From Lingula anatina (taxonomy: Eukaryota; Brachiopoda; Lingulata; Lingulida; Lingulidae): DNA of 64,000 nt. A model generated the notes under the pieces. The model did not search any database, had not been told where the DNA came from, and was given only the letters and a program-made list of their open reading frames with translations. The position numbers were made by a program, and so were the translations under genes. Shown piece after piece: positions 45,866 through 57,704 of the stretch. The stretch covers positions 481,002-545,001 of the forward strand of contig NW_019773925.1 of NCBI RefSeq assembly GCF_001039355.2. The letters run 5' to 3'. Position 1 is the first letter of the stretch; each line of letters begins with the position of its first letter.

Positions 45866-46556
45866 AGCTAAAATAAACATGGCGCAACAGCCAATTTACC
45901 TCCTATAAATAATTGTGGTGTTTTAAAACCCATCGAATTGGCCATTATGTAGCATTTGAAGGAATATCTGAATTGTCACCTCATATAGTGATAAACTACT
46001 TTTTTTGCTTTAACTTTGCCCCCCCCCGCCGCGCACACACACACACAGGCAAATTTACACTCCTCTACTTTGATGTTCTAATTTATTAAAATGTTTTTCT
46101 CAATGGTCGTAACAAACAGATCATTTTAATGCCTTTTTCATATCAGTACTTCTCAACCTATTTTTAAGGTGCTTAAACATTTTAATATTGCTTTGATAAC
46201 AACACCCGCCTATTACCTAATACAAAGCCCCGTTGCCGTGGTAATAGGATAAATAATTGTTTGTTCCAACTTACAGAGCAGCAAAACAACATGGTCCACA
46301 CAGGGTAAAAACAACATCGATTTCAGACGGACAACGCTGACGTCTACATACATTTTACACGTCTAAACGCCCACGGTATTTCACACCAATCCAACACCTT
46401 GCAGATATAACTGAATAGCTTTGAAATTAATTGGAACTGCATATATAAGCTGTGATCTTCTTATATTTATTAGCACGTGCTCGTTTCTTGCATTTTTACC
46501 TTGCTTTTTTACCGGTTGGCGTTGCGTTAGTATGTATTTCAAAATTAATTAATGCT

Positions 46557-46673
46557 GTTGTCAGCAGACGAATATCTCAGTGTTTTCCCTCCACTTTCCT
46601 GTATATATTGGGTTGATTAAACTATTGCGCCAAGTTTAAGGAAATATTCAGTTTTTTTATATCATTTAATCAG
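46557..46673 (+). repeat. Dispersed direct repeat, second copy
   Basis: CAGACGAATATCTCAGTGTT, TTTCCTGTATATATTGGG and TTGATTAAACTATTGCGCCA match 45753-45865. Confidence 0.65.
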
Positions 46674-47004
46674 GTTTGTGCAAAGTGCAAAGTGCTCGGT
46701 AAAGCTGATAAACGTGTTATGAGATCCAGAAATGGAAGTTTTTTCTTTCGTCAGAACTTATGCAAACTAGCTGGACTTGACTGTGAATTTCATGTTTTAG
46801 CCGCAAATATTCTTTGGTTTTCAAGAAGTATAGATAAGCAGCATAGCTAAAAGTTAAGCACTTGTTCACATTTGCTAAATCGTGAGGGAACTGTCATAAC
46901 ATGTTAAGTATTGCCAACAAGGGCAAAGTTACGTATCACTCATCAGAACATGGGCAAATTACTGTAGATATGAAATTGGGGGTCACACGCACGCTCTTTA
47001 GCTT

Positions 47005-47171
47005 CAGGCCCGTAGCCAGGGGGGTTCGGGGGGTTCGAAAGAACCCCCCTTTTTGCTGAAAAAAGGTCCACTCTGGGTAAAATTTGACCTAGGTACATGG
47101 GGATTATATGGTAAAAGGTCCACTTTTTTAGAAAAAGAACCCCCCCTTTGAAATTGCTGGGTACGGGCCTG
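47005..47171 (+). mobile_element. MITE (CAGGCCYGTAGCC family), copy 2, with 5-bp duplication
   Basis: The 167-bp element starts CAGGCCCGTAGCCAGGGG and ends GCTGGGTACGGGCCTG. AGCTT flanks both sides (47000-47004 and 47172-47176). Confidence 0.88.
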
Positions 47172-47179
47172 AGCTTGCT

Positions 47180-48130
47180 TGCAAAACGATTTATTAAGTA
47201 TTATTAGATCTACTTTTTGCAATTTCCTCTACATCATGAACCACTAGAATCTTGATGAATTATGAAAATGCATTAAACATGGATCTTATAATAGAATGGT
47301 CGACGAAATGCAATGAGCATTGCTTAAGTCCGCTAAATTCAGTGAAATGTGCCAAAAATGATCATTAATTAGGTGATTCTTTGATTGATGATTTGATTTT
47401 TCGGTCCATTTAAGCCCTAAATGTTTATGATTTTACTGAAAACTCGCTTGAAAAAAGTTTATACATCTGTCAATTAAGAGACAACTACTCAATGATAATA
47501 AGTCTATCAACGTCGTTCCCTTTTTAATTTTTTTTTAATATTTCAAATATGTTTTTATCGGCAGTGTTTGGCAGATCGTCCTTTAATAGACATTGCATAT
47601 ATATATACATGTAGTGAAAAATTATGTCACGTCACTTGAGAAGGATATATATTTGTCGCACAAGTCGGGGATTGTAGGTCCGATAAATAAAAATTTAGGG
47701 CTGCTGAATTACAAAAATTTGCAATTTGCACATTTGGTCCGACCAGATTTATTTGATGATGTCCTTTTATTTATATTACAAAAATTAAATGCACACGTTA
47801 AAAAAATTAAGCATCTTGGCTTTAAAACTTCTGGTTGTAAATTTGACCTACTTATTTCCCTTCGGTCCGTAAAACACAGTAGCTGAGAAGAAAATATCTG
47901 TGCAAATGTCATATTTAGGAGAGATGATTTAAGGAAACTCTATGCTATGGCCCATTAAACAACGTGTAGTGGGTCTTAGCTCTGTCGGATTTATAAAAAT
48001 ATCCTTTTTGGAACTATTTGGCGGCATTTGGTCAGATTTAGCGGTGACAGTTGGACAAGTGCACTCATATGTCTGTAACCGCAATGAATAACCTTATAGT
48101 CTAAAATTTAAATTGTTCTTCACAAATCAC
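47180..48130. other. No recognised gene
   Basis: A 97-codon open frame at 47593-47886 has no recognisable domain or splice context. It may be chance. Confidence 0.45.
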
Positions 48131-48400
48131 AGTTTCAATTCAGCCTTGGTGTGAAATCCATTTTTAGGATTTTATTTCATCTGCATATGAACTTGAATCT
48201 TACACACCTTTTCACAGGTTTCATTTAGCCTTTGTGTGAGCTCACTTTCAGATTTAAATTTCACCTCGATATGAACTTTTAGTTTACATATTTTCTCTTG
48301 GTTTAATTTAATCTTGGTGTGAACTCATTGTTAGGGTTATATTTAATCTCGATGTGAGCTTGTACCTAACACATCTTTTCATAGGTTTAATCTTGATGTC
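48131..48400. repeat. Degenerate 84-bp tandem repeat, three units and a partial
   Basis: Units start at 48131, 48217, 48300 and 48384. Each opens GGTTTNATTTA-like and passes through a CTTGGTGTGAACTCA-like block and a CTCGATGTGAGCTT-like block, ending CATCTTTTCATA. Units differ at many positions. Confidence 0.75.
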
Positions 48401-48487
48401 ATCAAGTCGCTTTCATACACAAATCTTTTAAGACGATTATTATAATTAATGAAGTCTTGACTTCGCTGTGATGTTCGCGTATCTTTA

Positions 48488-49200
48488 CAAAAGGTTCATT
48501 TCAGGTTGTAATACACACTTACCCCCTACGCGGACCACAGATTGGTTTTTCTCGAAATAGCCAAGGCTATTTAAGTGCGCTTTTATGTTACGCATCAATT
48601 TGTGCTTAGAATTGGGTTCACCTGTTAGAAAATAAGTAAGGATTAAGTGAGGATTAAACATATTTCATAAATAAGTGCTAATGTGAAGAGTTTTTAGGCC
48701 GAGTTATTCTTTGGACACCTTTCTTCAAGTGCAATATCAGAATCTCGGGGCGGGTGGGCGGGCGGGCGCGCGGGGGGTGGGGGGGGGAGGGGAGGGGCAG
48801 CATAGAGGTCACCCCGAGGTTTTGGAAGTACCTCAAACCACCCACCAAATCAAAACACCAGACATATAAACATTTATTAAATAAATTATCACATACTTCA
48901 TACATACCCTCTACCAGAGCGACAGGTTGATTTTCCACAGATATTCACAGACATGTCTATAGGATTAATAGACGGTCATTTTGGTCTGATGATCGCCTCA
49001 GCAAATATGTCCATAATAATAAATGCGGCCCTGGTAGATGGTACTCCATATTAATGTCCACTTACACCTACTCCATACCGCAGAACTTGCTACTGCTGCA
49101 CCTAGTATTTTGCAAAGAGAGAGAGAGAGAGAAAGAGAGAGAGAGGGGCACAAGGGTAGACATTGTGCCTTGCTTTGCTGGCAAATCTTAACCTTAACTC
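48488..49200 (+). repeat. Direct duplication, unit 1
   Basis: Shares with unit 2: AGGTTCATTTCAGGTT, GACCACAGATTGGTTTTTC, CCAAGGCTATTTAAG, CTTTTATGTTACGCA, then (GA)n and TTGTGCCTTG. It contains extra G-rich sequence at about 48750-48800. Confidence 0.8.
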
Positions 49201-49513
49201 AATCTTGTAACTATTCATATTTTAATATTAATTTGTTTTAAAAATGCAGTAAGAATACCTTAAATGTACACACCATGGGTTTGAAAATCCCAAAAATGCT
49301 TATTTTTGCCATCCATAGCTTCTCATAAAACCTATAGCTTCAAAATGATTTAACCCCTCAAATATTTTTTCTTGAGCATACCTGATGTTGTTATCTCCAA
49401 TGGAGCTTATTATTGGAAAATAGTTGCTGGTAATAATGACTGGCCAGTCATTTTAAACCAAAATCAACCTTTATAAATTTTATCAAAGGTCCAATCCAAG
49501 TTCACACATCTTT

Positions 49514-50010
49514 TCATAAGGTTCATTTCAGGTTTCCATCCCAACTAACCCCCTACCAAGACCACAGATTGGTTTTTCACTAAATAACCAAGGCTATTTA
49601 AGAGCACTTTTATGTTACGCAAGAATTTGTGCTTAGAACTGGGATGATCTCTGTAAGAAAATAAGTAAGGGTTAAGTAAGGATTGCACATCACATATTTC
49701 ATAAGTGCTAATATGAAGAGGTTAGGCCGATTTTTTTTTTACACCTTTCTTTAGGTACAACATCAGAATCTTGGGACGAGGGGGGCATAGAGGCCACCCA
49801 CAGTTTTGGAAGTACCCTCTTCTACCTTCCAAAGACAATACAGCAAGCCTAACTTTTCTAATCATCAATTGATGCTACTTTCGAAATGCGCACTCACAGC
49901 TACTCCATATTGTACAAATCTTCTAGGATTTTTCTAAAAGAGAGAGAGAGAGAGAGAGAGAACGAGAACAAGGATGAACATTTTGTGCCTTGTTTTGCTG
50001 GCCAATCTTA
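49514..50010 (+). repeat. Direct duplication, unit 2
   Basis: Runs in the same order as unit 1, with insertions and deletions, including the (GA)n tract at 49940-49962. Divergence is visible throughout, so the duplication is not recent. Confidence 0.8.
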
Positions 50011-50610
50011 AACTATTAGAGGGCTTTTTAACTTCAATTACATACAAGGGATGAGGACGAAAAGCTGCTTGCCTTTGGTTCTTTTTTTATTATTATTATA
50101 CCTTTTTTGCAGATATTATTATTATTATTATGTTATCATTTTTCATGTTTCAAATCTCATTCCATTTATTTTTATCTCTTTACTCTATGAACATTTTTAT
50201 ATTATTATATTTATCTTAAAGTTTTTCTGAACAAGGGGATGCCATAGAAACTAGTGGAGGGAATTTAAGTATGCCCAGTGTTCCCTCCTCAGGAAATAGT
50301 AAATACCTGTATTGTAACCAAATATCGATGGATAATGCACCCACCTTTCATTACTTTTTAATACACTACATTACATAGTTTTTTTTAATTATTTTATACT
50401 GAAAAACAATTTCATGTTTCTGAACTTTTTTGGTCTTGTGTGATTATACTCATTATATATGATTTTCTCTTTGGTCCCTTTCCTCTGTTCCACAACTCCA
50501 GGACCAATATTTATTGAGCTACCATAAACATTTCCTAGTACTACTATTTATTTATTAATAGAGTTACAAGATTTAAAACCACTCTCCATGTCAAAACTGA
50601 CAATATGAGA
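50011..50610. other. No recognised gene
   Basis: AT-rich, with short ATT runs at about 50090-50130. Confidence 0.55.
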
Positions 50611-50828
50611 CCATTCCCACAGATATTTAGATCGATCTATCCTCCTGGGGAGTCTCAGTAGATTGCTGTCAGCTAAACCGGCTTAAATGTCTGTCCCCCT
50701 ACTAAATGCTGTACGGGGGTAATTAACTTTTGTGCGCACTAGGCTCCCGGAAGCTGACAGCAATCTAGCGTGAACCCCCAGGGAGTTAGGTTGATCCAGA
50801 TGGATCGATCTAAATCTGTGGGAACCCA
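50611..50828 (+). mobile_element. GATC-rich MITE, copy 3
   Basis: It starts ATTCCCACAGATATTTAGAT and ends GGATCGATCTAAATCTGTGG then GAA. Inside are GGGGAGTCTCAGTAGATTGC and GGGGGTAATTAACTTTTGTG, as in copy 1. Confidence 0.75.
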
Positions 50829-51645
50829 GTCTATCTGATGATCGCTGAACATAATGCTCTACATACAGAGTTGCCAACATCACAGCCTTCCAGATGCATA
50901 TATTTATTGTCTGCTGTCATATTTACAATAGAAACAAGGGGAGTCTCCCCTAATTATACACAGAATACATAGAAATCTGCACATGGCCCTCACAGTTTGA
51001 AATTGTTACTCCTGCCATTAACTTAATGTTCTTATAAGGCCCTTGCTTGTGTGGCACATTTAGCCTGTAACTATTTAATAGCCTGCCAGAGGTACGACAC
51101 AACTTTCCACACATCAACTGTAGTTTCAAAGAAAATTCAGAAATGATGCTTAGGTTACATCCCCATAGAGTCTATGAGAGACAGATTACTCGTCAGAAGG
51201 TCTAGTAGGTGTATCTATGTTCATTCTGAGTTTAATTATAATTTCCAAACCCTGAATTCAAAGTCATTTAATAATTCATACATCCCATCTAAGTGTAAAC
51301 AACAGATACATGTACATTTTAGTGTGCAAGAACAAACAAGATTCCAATCCTTACAATTTACAAGTCAAATCCACAAGGACTGATCTAAAATATGGACCTT
51401 GTCACTCCGGAGAGTTGGTTTTCGTCAGCCAATCGCCTGAAAGGTATGCGATGCATGCGCCACCTGCGTACGATCCCCCGGGAGGTCCCAGTTACAACGC
51501 ACCGTGCTACAATTCTAATGGGGTTTGAGTTCCGTGGCAGTTCGGCAATCTCCTCGTCTGCTACATGCTGGAATGGATTAAAAGAAAATTTTGCTCAAAT
51601 GAAGTTATGGTAATGGCCCCATTCAGAATAGAGTACTTACTGATC

Positions 51646-51770
51646 TTCTGACTACATATGGCCGACCCCACTTCAAAAGTGATGCCAAAAATTCCATGAC
51701 AGTCTCCCGGTCTCCACGGGAATCAGCGGCATCGCTTTTGAAGTGGGGTTGGCCATATTTAGTCGTCGGA
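51646..51770. repeat. Hairpin MITE with ATATGGC arms
   Basis: About 40-bp arms: left ACATATGGCCGACCCCACTT, right AAGTGGGGTTGGCCATATTT. The loop is about 42 bases, and a few mismatches are present. Confidence 0.75.
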
Positions 51771-51834
51771 TTGCTTAGAACTCCACTCATCTGTTTTGAA
51801 TGGTCCCTATGACTAAATCTTTTCAATGGGCAAA

Positions 51835-52035
51835 AATTATCACATTTCAATTATGTAATTTTACAATCACTAAAATTGTATAAATTTCTATATGGCATTT
51901 GTGGTGTTTTTACTATATAAAATATAACTACAAAGTACCCTATTTTTAAATTTTGTTGCTACCACTCAAAAGGAAGGTTCCAAATTTAAGAAATTATAAC
52001 TAAAAGAATACAGTGCCCGTAAATTCAAAAGTTTG
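51835..52035 (-). repeat. Dispersed repeat (GTGGTAGCAAC family), copy 3
   Basis: On the minus strand it reads TAATTTCTTAAATTTGGAAC, then TTGAGTGGTAGCAACAAAAT and AACACCACAAATGCCATAT, as in copy 1. Confidence 0.65.
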
Positions 52036-52039
52036 ACCT

Positions 52040-55000
52040 ATTAAAAATTGACTAATCATCGTATTTTTTTTTAAATATTAATGTTGACTCTTTAAGGAGA
52101 AAATATTAGCATTTAATTTTGGTCTAAGAATCCATATCAGCAAACCATTACATGATACTGTGCAAGACAAGTGTTCACATATGGCTGATAGCCATGGAAT
52201 TGGTATGTAGAACATGGGCCTTAGTAGTGGGCATGTAAATTTGCTAGGGCTATCACACTTCTCTAAGAGGTATATGCAATAACTGTTTTGTATAAACCAA
52301 TTCTATTCAAACAAATATTACATAAAAATTACAATGTGTGACTGTTATATTTAATGAATATATGGACAAAAATTTTAAGTCGGAAAAGTTTGGACCAATG
52401 TTTGGGCTGAAGTTCATCTTATGAAAAGGGCTCCTTGCAGTTAATTGAATTGCAAAGTACTGATTGTCTTTGATTGTGTTAGATGTCCCCTCTCTCTCTC
52501 TCTCTCTGTATGAGAGAGAGAATGAGAGTAAGGATTATGGGAGAGAGAAAGAAGAAATGAGGGATGAAAAGAAGGAAAGAGCAGATAGGGGGCAGAGTAC
52601 GAGAGAGTTGGAGGAAGGGAAGGGTGAAGAGGGGTGCAGAAACACACTCAACCTAGCATAAATATGTTTTAATATTTATATTGAATTTGGTTAATAAATC
52701 TAAAAAAAAACTATACCAACCCTTATTTCCTTTGGCAAAATGGTATTTTTTCGTATGCAGTTCAATCGTAATCTGTCACTGTAAGCTGTTTTTACAGTTT
52801 CTCTCTTTTTGGCATCTTTCATCACAGCCCATTTGACAGAGTGACTGCGTACTGGGGTTACACAAGTACTTTGATGTGATGGTTCCTCTAAAATCCTTCC
52901 ACCCAGTACACACACCTAATTGTATATAATTACAAAGTCATGATTCAAATTAGTCTTCATTCACATATACTCAAGACTTTAAAAATATTTGACTTTTTAA
53001 GTAAACTAATTATTAACTAAGTTATCTATTACATGCATTTAACCCATCTATTTATTCAAACAATGTTAGGTTGGTGAACTGCTTTTCCCATGCAGCCCTA
53101 GAACTACGCCTTAGCTGTCTGGGTAAATCATAACTTATGAAATTCTTCACTTCAAAAGCAATCACCGAGAGATAATTTTACAATGGCGAATCCAGGAGAT
53201 GGTAGTACGGTAGGGGTGGGGGAGAACGACCCCCCCCCCCCCCCCCCCCCAAGCAGATTGCCGACTCTTTCTTCCGAACCAACCACATAACAAGCAAATT
53301 GACTTAACCAATTTCTTTCCATCACTGTGCTCTACACACTGCAAATGAAGTTAATAATATCTTCGTCTGCCGATTCAAATTTGCCAGGACGAAACGTCGA
53401 GAGATCGAAGCAATTGTTGAGCCCCAAACCCCAGCAAAACCCTGGATCCCTCAGTATTTCATTATATCCCCTGTACTATATTCTTAAACAAATTCTCAAA
53501 ACAAAAAACAGACATAAAAGAGACACCTGTTTGGCAGGAAAGGACAAAACTCTGCTGGTCAATACGTTTCTCAACGTGCGAACACCCAGCACGGGGGCCG
53601 CCATTTTGGTATTCTTTCTAATAAACACACTCCCTCCTCTGTAAATGACCAGGTATTGCATCATCTTTCATCACCTCGTTTGATGACGCGGAGTATTGCC
53701 AAATATATAGATAAAGCTTTTTGACCTAGTTAAAACGCTTGGCCATGAATCGAATATTTTGTTTCCATTTGTTTTTTAAATAGTATGAAGGATAACAAAA
53801 TGCACTGTTAACCTCATTTTATTTTTAGAGCATATTTTCCATATTTATAATTAACATAATAATGATATATATTAATATATTTAAAGTTTTAAATCCAATT
53901 ATGCTCAATTAATTTTTTGCAATAAAAATTAAAGAATATAAAATACACGCAAAAGAAAAAGAAAAGAATTGATAAAAATATTAACCAGTTCAAATTATGA
54001 ATAACCAAGCAGCACATTGTTGCATCAAGTCATTTTAAACAGTAATATTTTTAAATCAAGAATCATAATTTTTAATTGGTTTTTATTTTTATCATTTTTT
54101 ATAGATATGTCTTTGATTCCTTTTCCAAAGCATCCAGAGCACTTTCATCGATTTACTTTTTGTACGCCAACGTTGTAGTAAAAAAAATAATAAATAAATA
54201 AAAAGAAATAAAGTATAATAAGATAATGTAAAATAATCTAAATAAGTTTGCTGGAGGCTGATCGTCCACTTTATCCAATGTCTTATGCTGATGCAGTATA
54301 ATACGGCTGAAGACAGGGCCTACGCTGCTGTCATTTTAAAATTAAATTCAGTTTAAACATCATATAATGTATAGCCTACAGGCACCACAGGTATTAGGCG
54401 CGTAGGCCCTACGTGCCATGCATAGGCCCCTATGTGACTTTTTAAATTCCGTGTTTAATTGTTTTTTATATAATCATTCCATACAGAAATGAGCCAAGTT
54501 CATTTGAAATCATGAAAACAATTGATTGCAGTTTCATTCATGACATGTTGTTTACAGGTGTTTGTGGACACAGAAATGTCCCATGAAATGAGGCCTACTT
54601 TAATATTTTTAAAAAGGGGTTTTTAAATTATTATTTTTTAATTTTTTTAATTATGATTTTTAATTGTTATTAAAAATATTGATCTAGACTTGAACAAAGA
54701 AGAAGCAGGTCTATGATTTTAAAGAATAAACAGAGACGAGGTTTTTATGGAAGTAAAACGAAGACGATAATCGAGCCACGACGCTGCGGAACGACTATGG
54801 CATACAGTATATAGTGAAGAATAGACACACATGCAGCTATGTTCTTTCAAATTCAAAATACATCCTTGCTAATATCCAGTCCAGGATTTTTTCCCTCCAA
54901 TTCGAATTCTCCTACTGGCTCACAGTCCAATGCATGACCCGTCCCTGTACTTGAATTCTATGTTTTATCCCTTTTTTTAATTCAGTTGTTCAGGATTCTT

Positions 55001-55069
55001 AGAACGTCGCGATTTCCTCTACTAAAAAAAACATTCAGAGCAATCTAATAGGAGATATGTATACAGAAT

Positions 55070-55070
<1 letters not shown>
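52040..55070. other. Gene-poor DNA
   Basis: No coding exon recognised. Contains a (TC)n/(GA)n palindromic tract at about 52487-52525 and a poly-C run at 53231-53250 next to a decayed GGCGAATCCAGGAG motif that may be a hAT-like MITE end. Confidence 0.5.

Positions 55071-55072
<2 letters not shown>

Positions 55073-55123
<51 letters not shown>
55073..55123. repeat. (TA)n microsatellite
   Basis: About 25 uninterrupted TA units. Confidence 0.95.
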
Positions 55124-55126
<3 letters not shown>

Positions 55127-55511
55127 GCATCAGGTACTGGTATTTGAGGGGTTTTATCGTTTTTTGGGGTACTGACTGGGAAAGGCGGATGTGTAGTTTA
55201 TAGACAGAAAAATATCTTTGGAACATTTTAAACCCGCCCGGATAATATACCTTTCGATTATGTGTTCAGTTGACTAATCATCACCGTGAATTGGCAATAA
55301 GGGTGTCGATAAGGAAGCTATAAAGATGACTTTTATAATTACAATCCAATTTTTTTCACTGCGATGAATCTCAACGATGGAGCATACATGGTTACCTGTT
55401 ATGGAGAGCATGTCTTCGGATGGCCTTGATACGCAACCAAAGAAAAGAAATGAACGAAAAAAAAAAAGAAAGTAAAGAAAACGGGTTTATGTGGACGATT
55501 TTGGACGTGAT

Positions 55512-56027
55512 ATAATAATAATTTATTCAGCTTTGAATGTTACAATTTAACATTGTTTGCTGTCTAGACTACTTCAGAAACTACCATATTATGCTTACAT
55601 AAAAGAGAGTGCTACTTCATTGTGCTCTTAACTGTATATAATGTGATATTGCTTTCAGTGACTTATGATCTCGAGGGTTAAGGAGGATGGATAGTTTCTG
55701 ATCACTGCCTGCTAATTCATAATTTTGTCTCACTGTATTTGGGAGGGGACTGAGCATATTTTGTCGCTCTCTTTTGTATTTACTACAAATGAGGAAGAAA
55801 TGTTTTTCGTCCTCTATTTCCGTTTTACAGCTTGTGCACATTCTCTCTTCCAGGGGGATTTTCATGTGCCTGCCTTTCTCTATCGCCAGCTCATGCTCAC
55901 TAATTCTCATTTTAGCAATGTATTTTTTGTCTGAGCTTGTGGCTTTTATTTTTAAGTAATTTTCGAGATCGTATGAGTTTTTTACTTTTCGATAAGTACG
56001 CAGTTTATTGTTGTCCTCCTTGCTCAA
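55512..56027 (-). pseudogene. 5'-truncated LINE, copy 3: RT ORF C-terminus and ATT tail
   Basis: The minus strand encodes 136 codons without a stop from 56027 to 55617, including AKMRISEHELAIEKGRH and a zinc-knuckle-like MCTSCKTEIEDEKHFFLICS, then LSILLNPRDHKSLKAISHYI. AKMRIS and CxxC-HFFLxC parallel copy 2. Downstream it ends GCTGAATAAATTATTATTAT. No catalytic RT block is present. The frame is more intact than in the other two copies, so it may be younger. Confidence 0.78.
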
Positions 56028-56808
56028 GTCTTCCCAAAAGAGTCCTTCAATTTTTAGATTAATTTGTTTTTCTATGATATATGCTGGAATACTGCTGAAA
56101 TTAAATTACCAGGAAAATAAATTTTGCCACATGAATGTACTATGGAAAATCTCTACATGTACCGGCATTCATTAACCTATAGGGCCATTGTTGATATCGC
56201 TTTCATCGACATAGTAACCATTTTCTTTATTTCGAATCCTTTCACAAAATAAATAAATAAATAAACAAATAAGATATTGTCAAAGCAAAATTAAAGCATT
56301 TTGTCACGGATTAATATTCATATCTAAAATAATTTTGATACGCAGCTGACAGCGGTCTGTGACGTTCTAAACAAAGTTTGGGGCATCTCATAATTAATAA
56401 CGATTACGGTCAAACCGGCCAAACGAGTCCCTCGTAATTAAGTGGTGATGCAATCCACGTGCACCTGCGAAATAATTTAAAGTTTATCGCGAACAAATGT
56501 ACCATAAAATGGTAATTATATGCGCAGGGCCAACGACGCTAATTAAATCTGATAAGGTCCCTTGTGTGTGTGCGGAATTGGATGCAAGAACGCAATATCA
56601 AAGAGGCTGGTCGCTGTTTGGTGTTCTTATCTACATTGTATATTCACCGTTCGTGTGTCTAGTCTGTGTTTCGTGATCAGAGCCGACTAGACCATGTATG
56701 CGTGGCTTCTTAATGTTCACACTTCCACTCGTCACGTGTTTTGCCCAATACGGAGTGTTTTCAAGTGTACGGGGGGGGGGGGGGTATAAAACAATATTGG
56801 ATGTTTTG

Positions 56809-56847
<39 letters not shown>

Positions 56848-57600
56848 AGAGGGTTACCCCCTCGTTTGACTAGTGGCTGCTGACAGGCAATCGTCATGGA
56901 GATTTTGTCAAAAAAAAAAAACAAAAAAAACGCTGAATTAATTATAGGCCTGTAGGCCCTTGCTAATTGGCCGATATATCACTCGACTTTCAGTTATTGT
57001 GCCCTGTTGCTTAAATCTGCTGAAAAACGCCGTTTTTGTTACACAGAGAATCCCCCTCCCCCCCCCCCCCCCCCCCCCATCTCACCCATCCTCCGCCAAA
57101 AATGAGCTATCCCCACAGCATCTCTGCCTAGCCCTCGCTGTAGACCCTAGGCTGCAGACATATAATTAATATAGTCACTGTGAATAAAATTGTTTAAATT
57201 AAAGAGGTTTATCAGCACACGGGATCAGGTCGCATTCTTTAGTGAACTTCAAGCAAAGGATCTGATAAGGCATTTCAAAAGATAATTTTCTTGTCATCAG
57301 TAAATCTCCAGTCCAGTTCTTATCAGTGTAAGATGTCTTACACTGAGCGCAACTTTATCAGAAGTGATAAGTGATGCTAGGGGGCGTGGGCTTACAAAAT
57401 GGAACAGCAACCCCGCGAAGCTACCCGAAATATTTGTTTGTACAATTATATAATTTGGCTATTGTTATGGAGAGAAAGATCCCACTTTTTCACGTATTTT
57501 GAACAGGTAAGGTATTAATTTATCCTTTCTGGGCATTAAAATGAGTTGTTTAAAATTTCTTTTGAGACTACCGGAAACTGGCGGAATGCGTAATCATGCC
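56028..57600. other. Upstream of EF-1alpha; no gene recognised
   Basis: Holds a poly-G run at 56770-56783, a (TG)n tract at 56809-56842 and a poly-C run at 57057-57079. Confidence 0.55.
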
Positions 57601-57613
57601 ATTGCCTAGGGGA

Positions 57614-57704
57614 TGACGTCAATTGCAGGTACCCCTCTACTACACGTATATAAAGGAATTTCGCCATTATTCTTTCCTTTTAACCTACTCGTGGCACATA
57701 AGTG
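57614..57704 (+). promoter_or_regulatory. EF-1alpha core promoter and noncoding first exon
   Basis: TGACGTCA (a CREB/ATF-type site) is at 57614-57621 and TATATAAA at 57647-57654. About 25 bases later CTTTCCTTTT at 57672 fits a 5'-TOP transcription start, usual for translation-factor genes. The noncoding exon would end at 57704 before GTAAGT and join the acceptor at 58778. Confidence 0.7.

Larger units (their letters stand above)
42433..47000. other. Gene-poor DNA upstream of the GPCR
   Basis: No coding exon was recognised. It holds the GPCR promoter region on the minus strand, a partial MITE, AT and ATT microsatellites (43957-44030 and 44635-44678) and a 120-bp direct repeat pair. Confidence 0.5.

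Noticed and set aside
45753-46673. LTR retrotransposon with direct terminal repeats
   Set aside because: Repeats are only about 115 bp, lack TG...CA ends, and the interior has no gag or pol frames.
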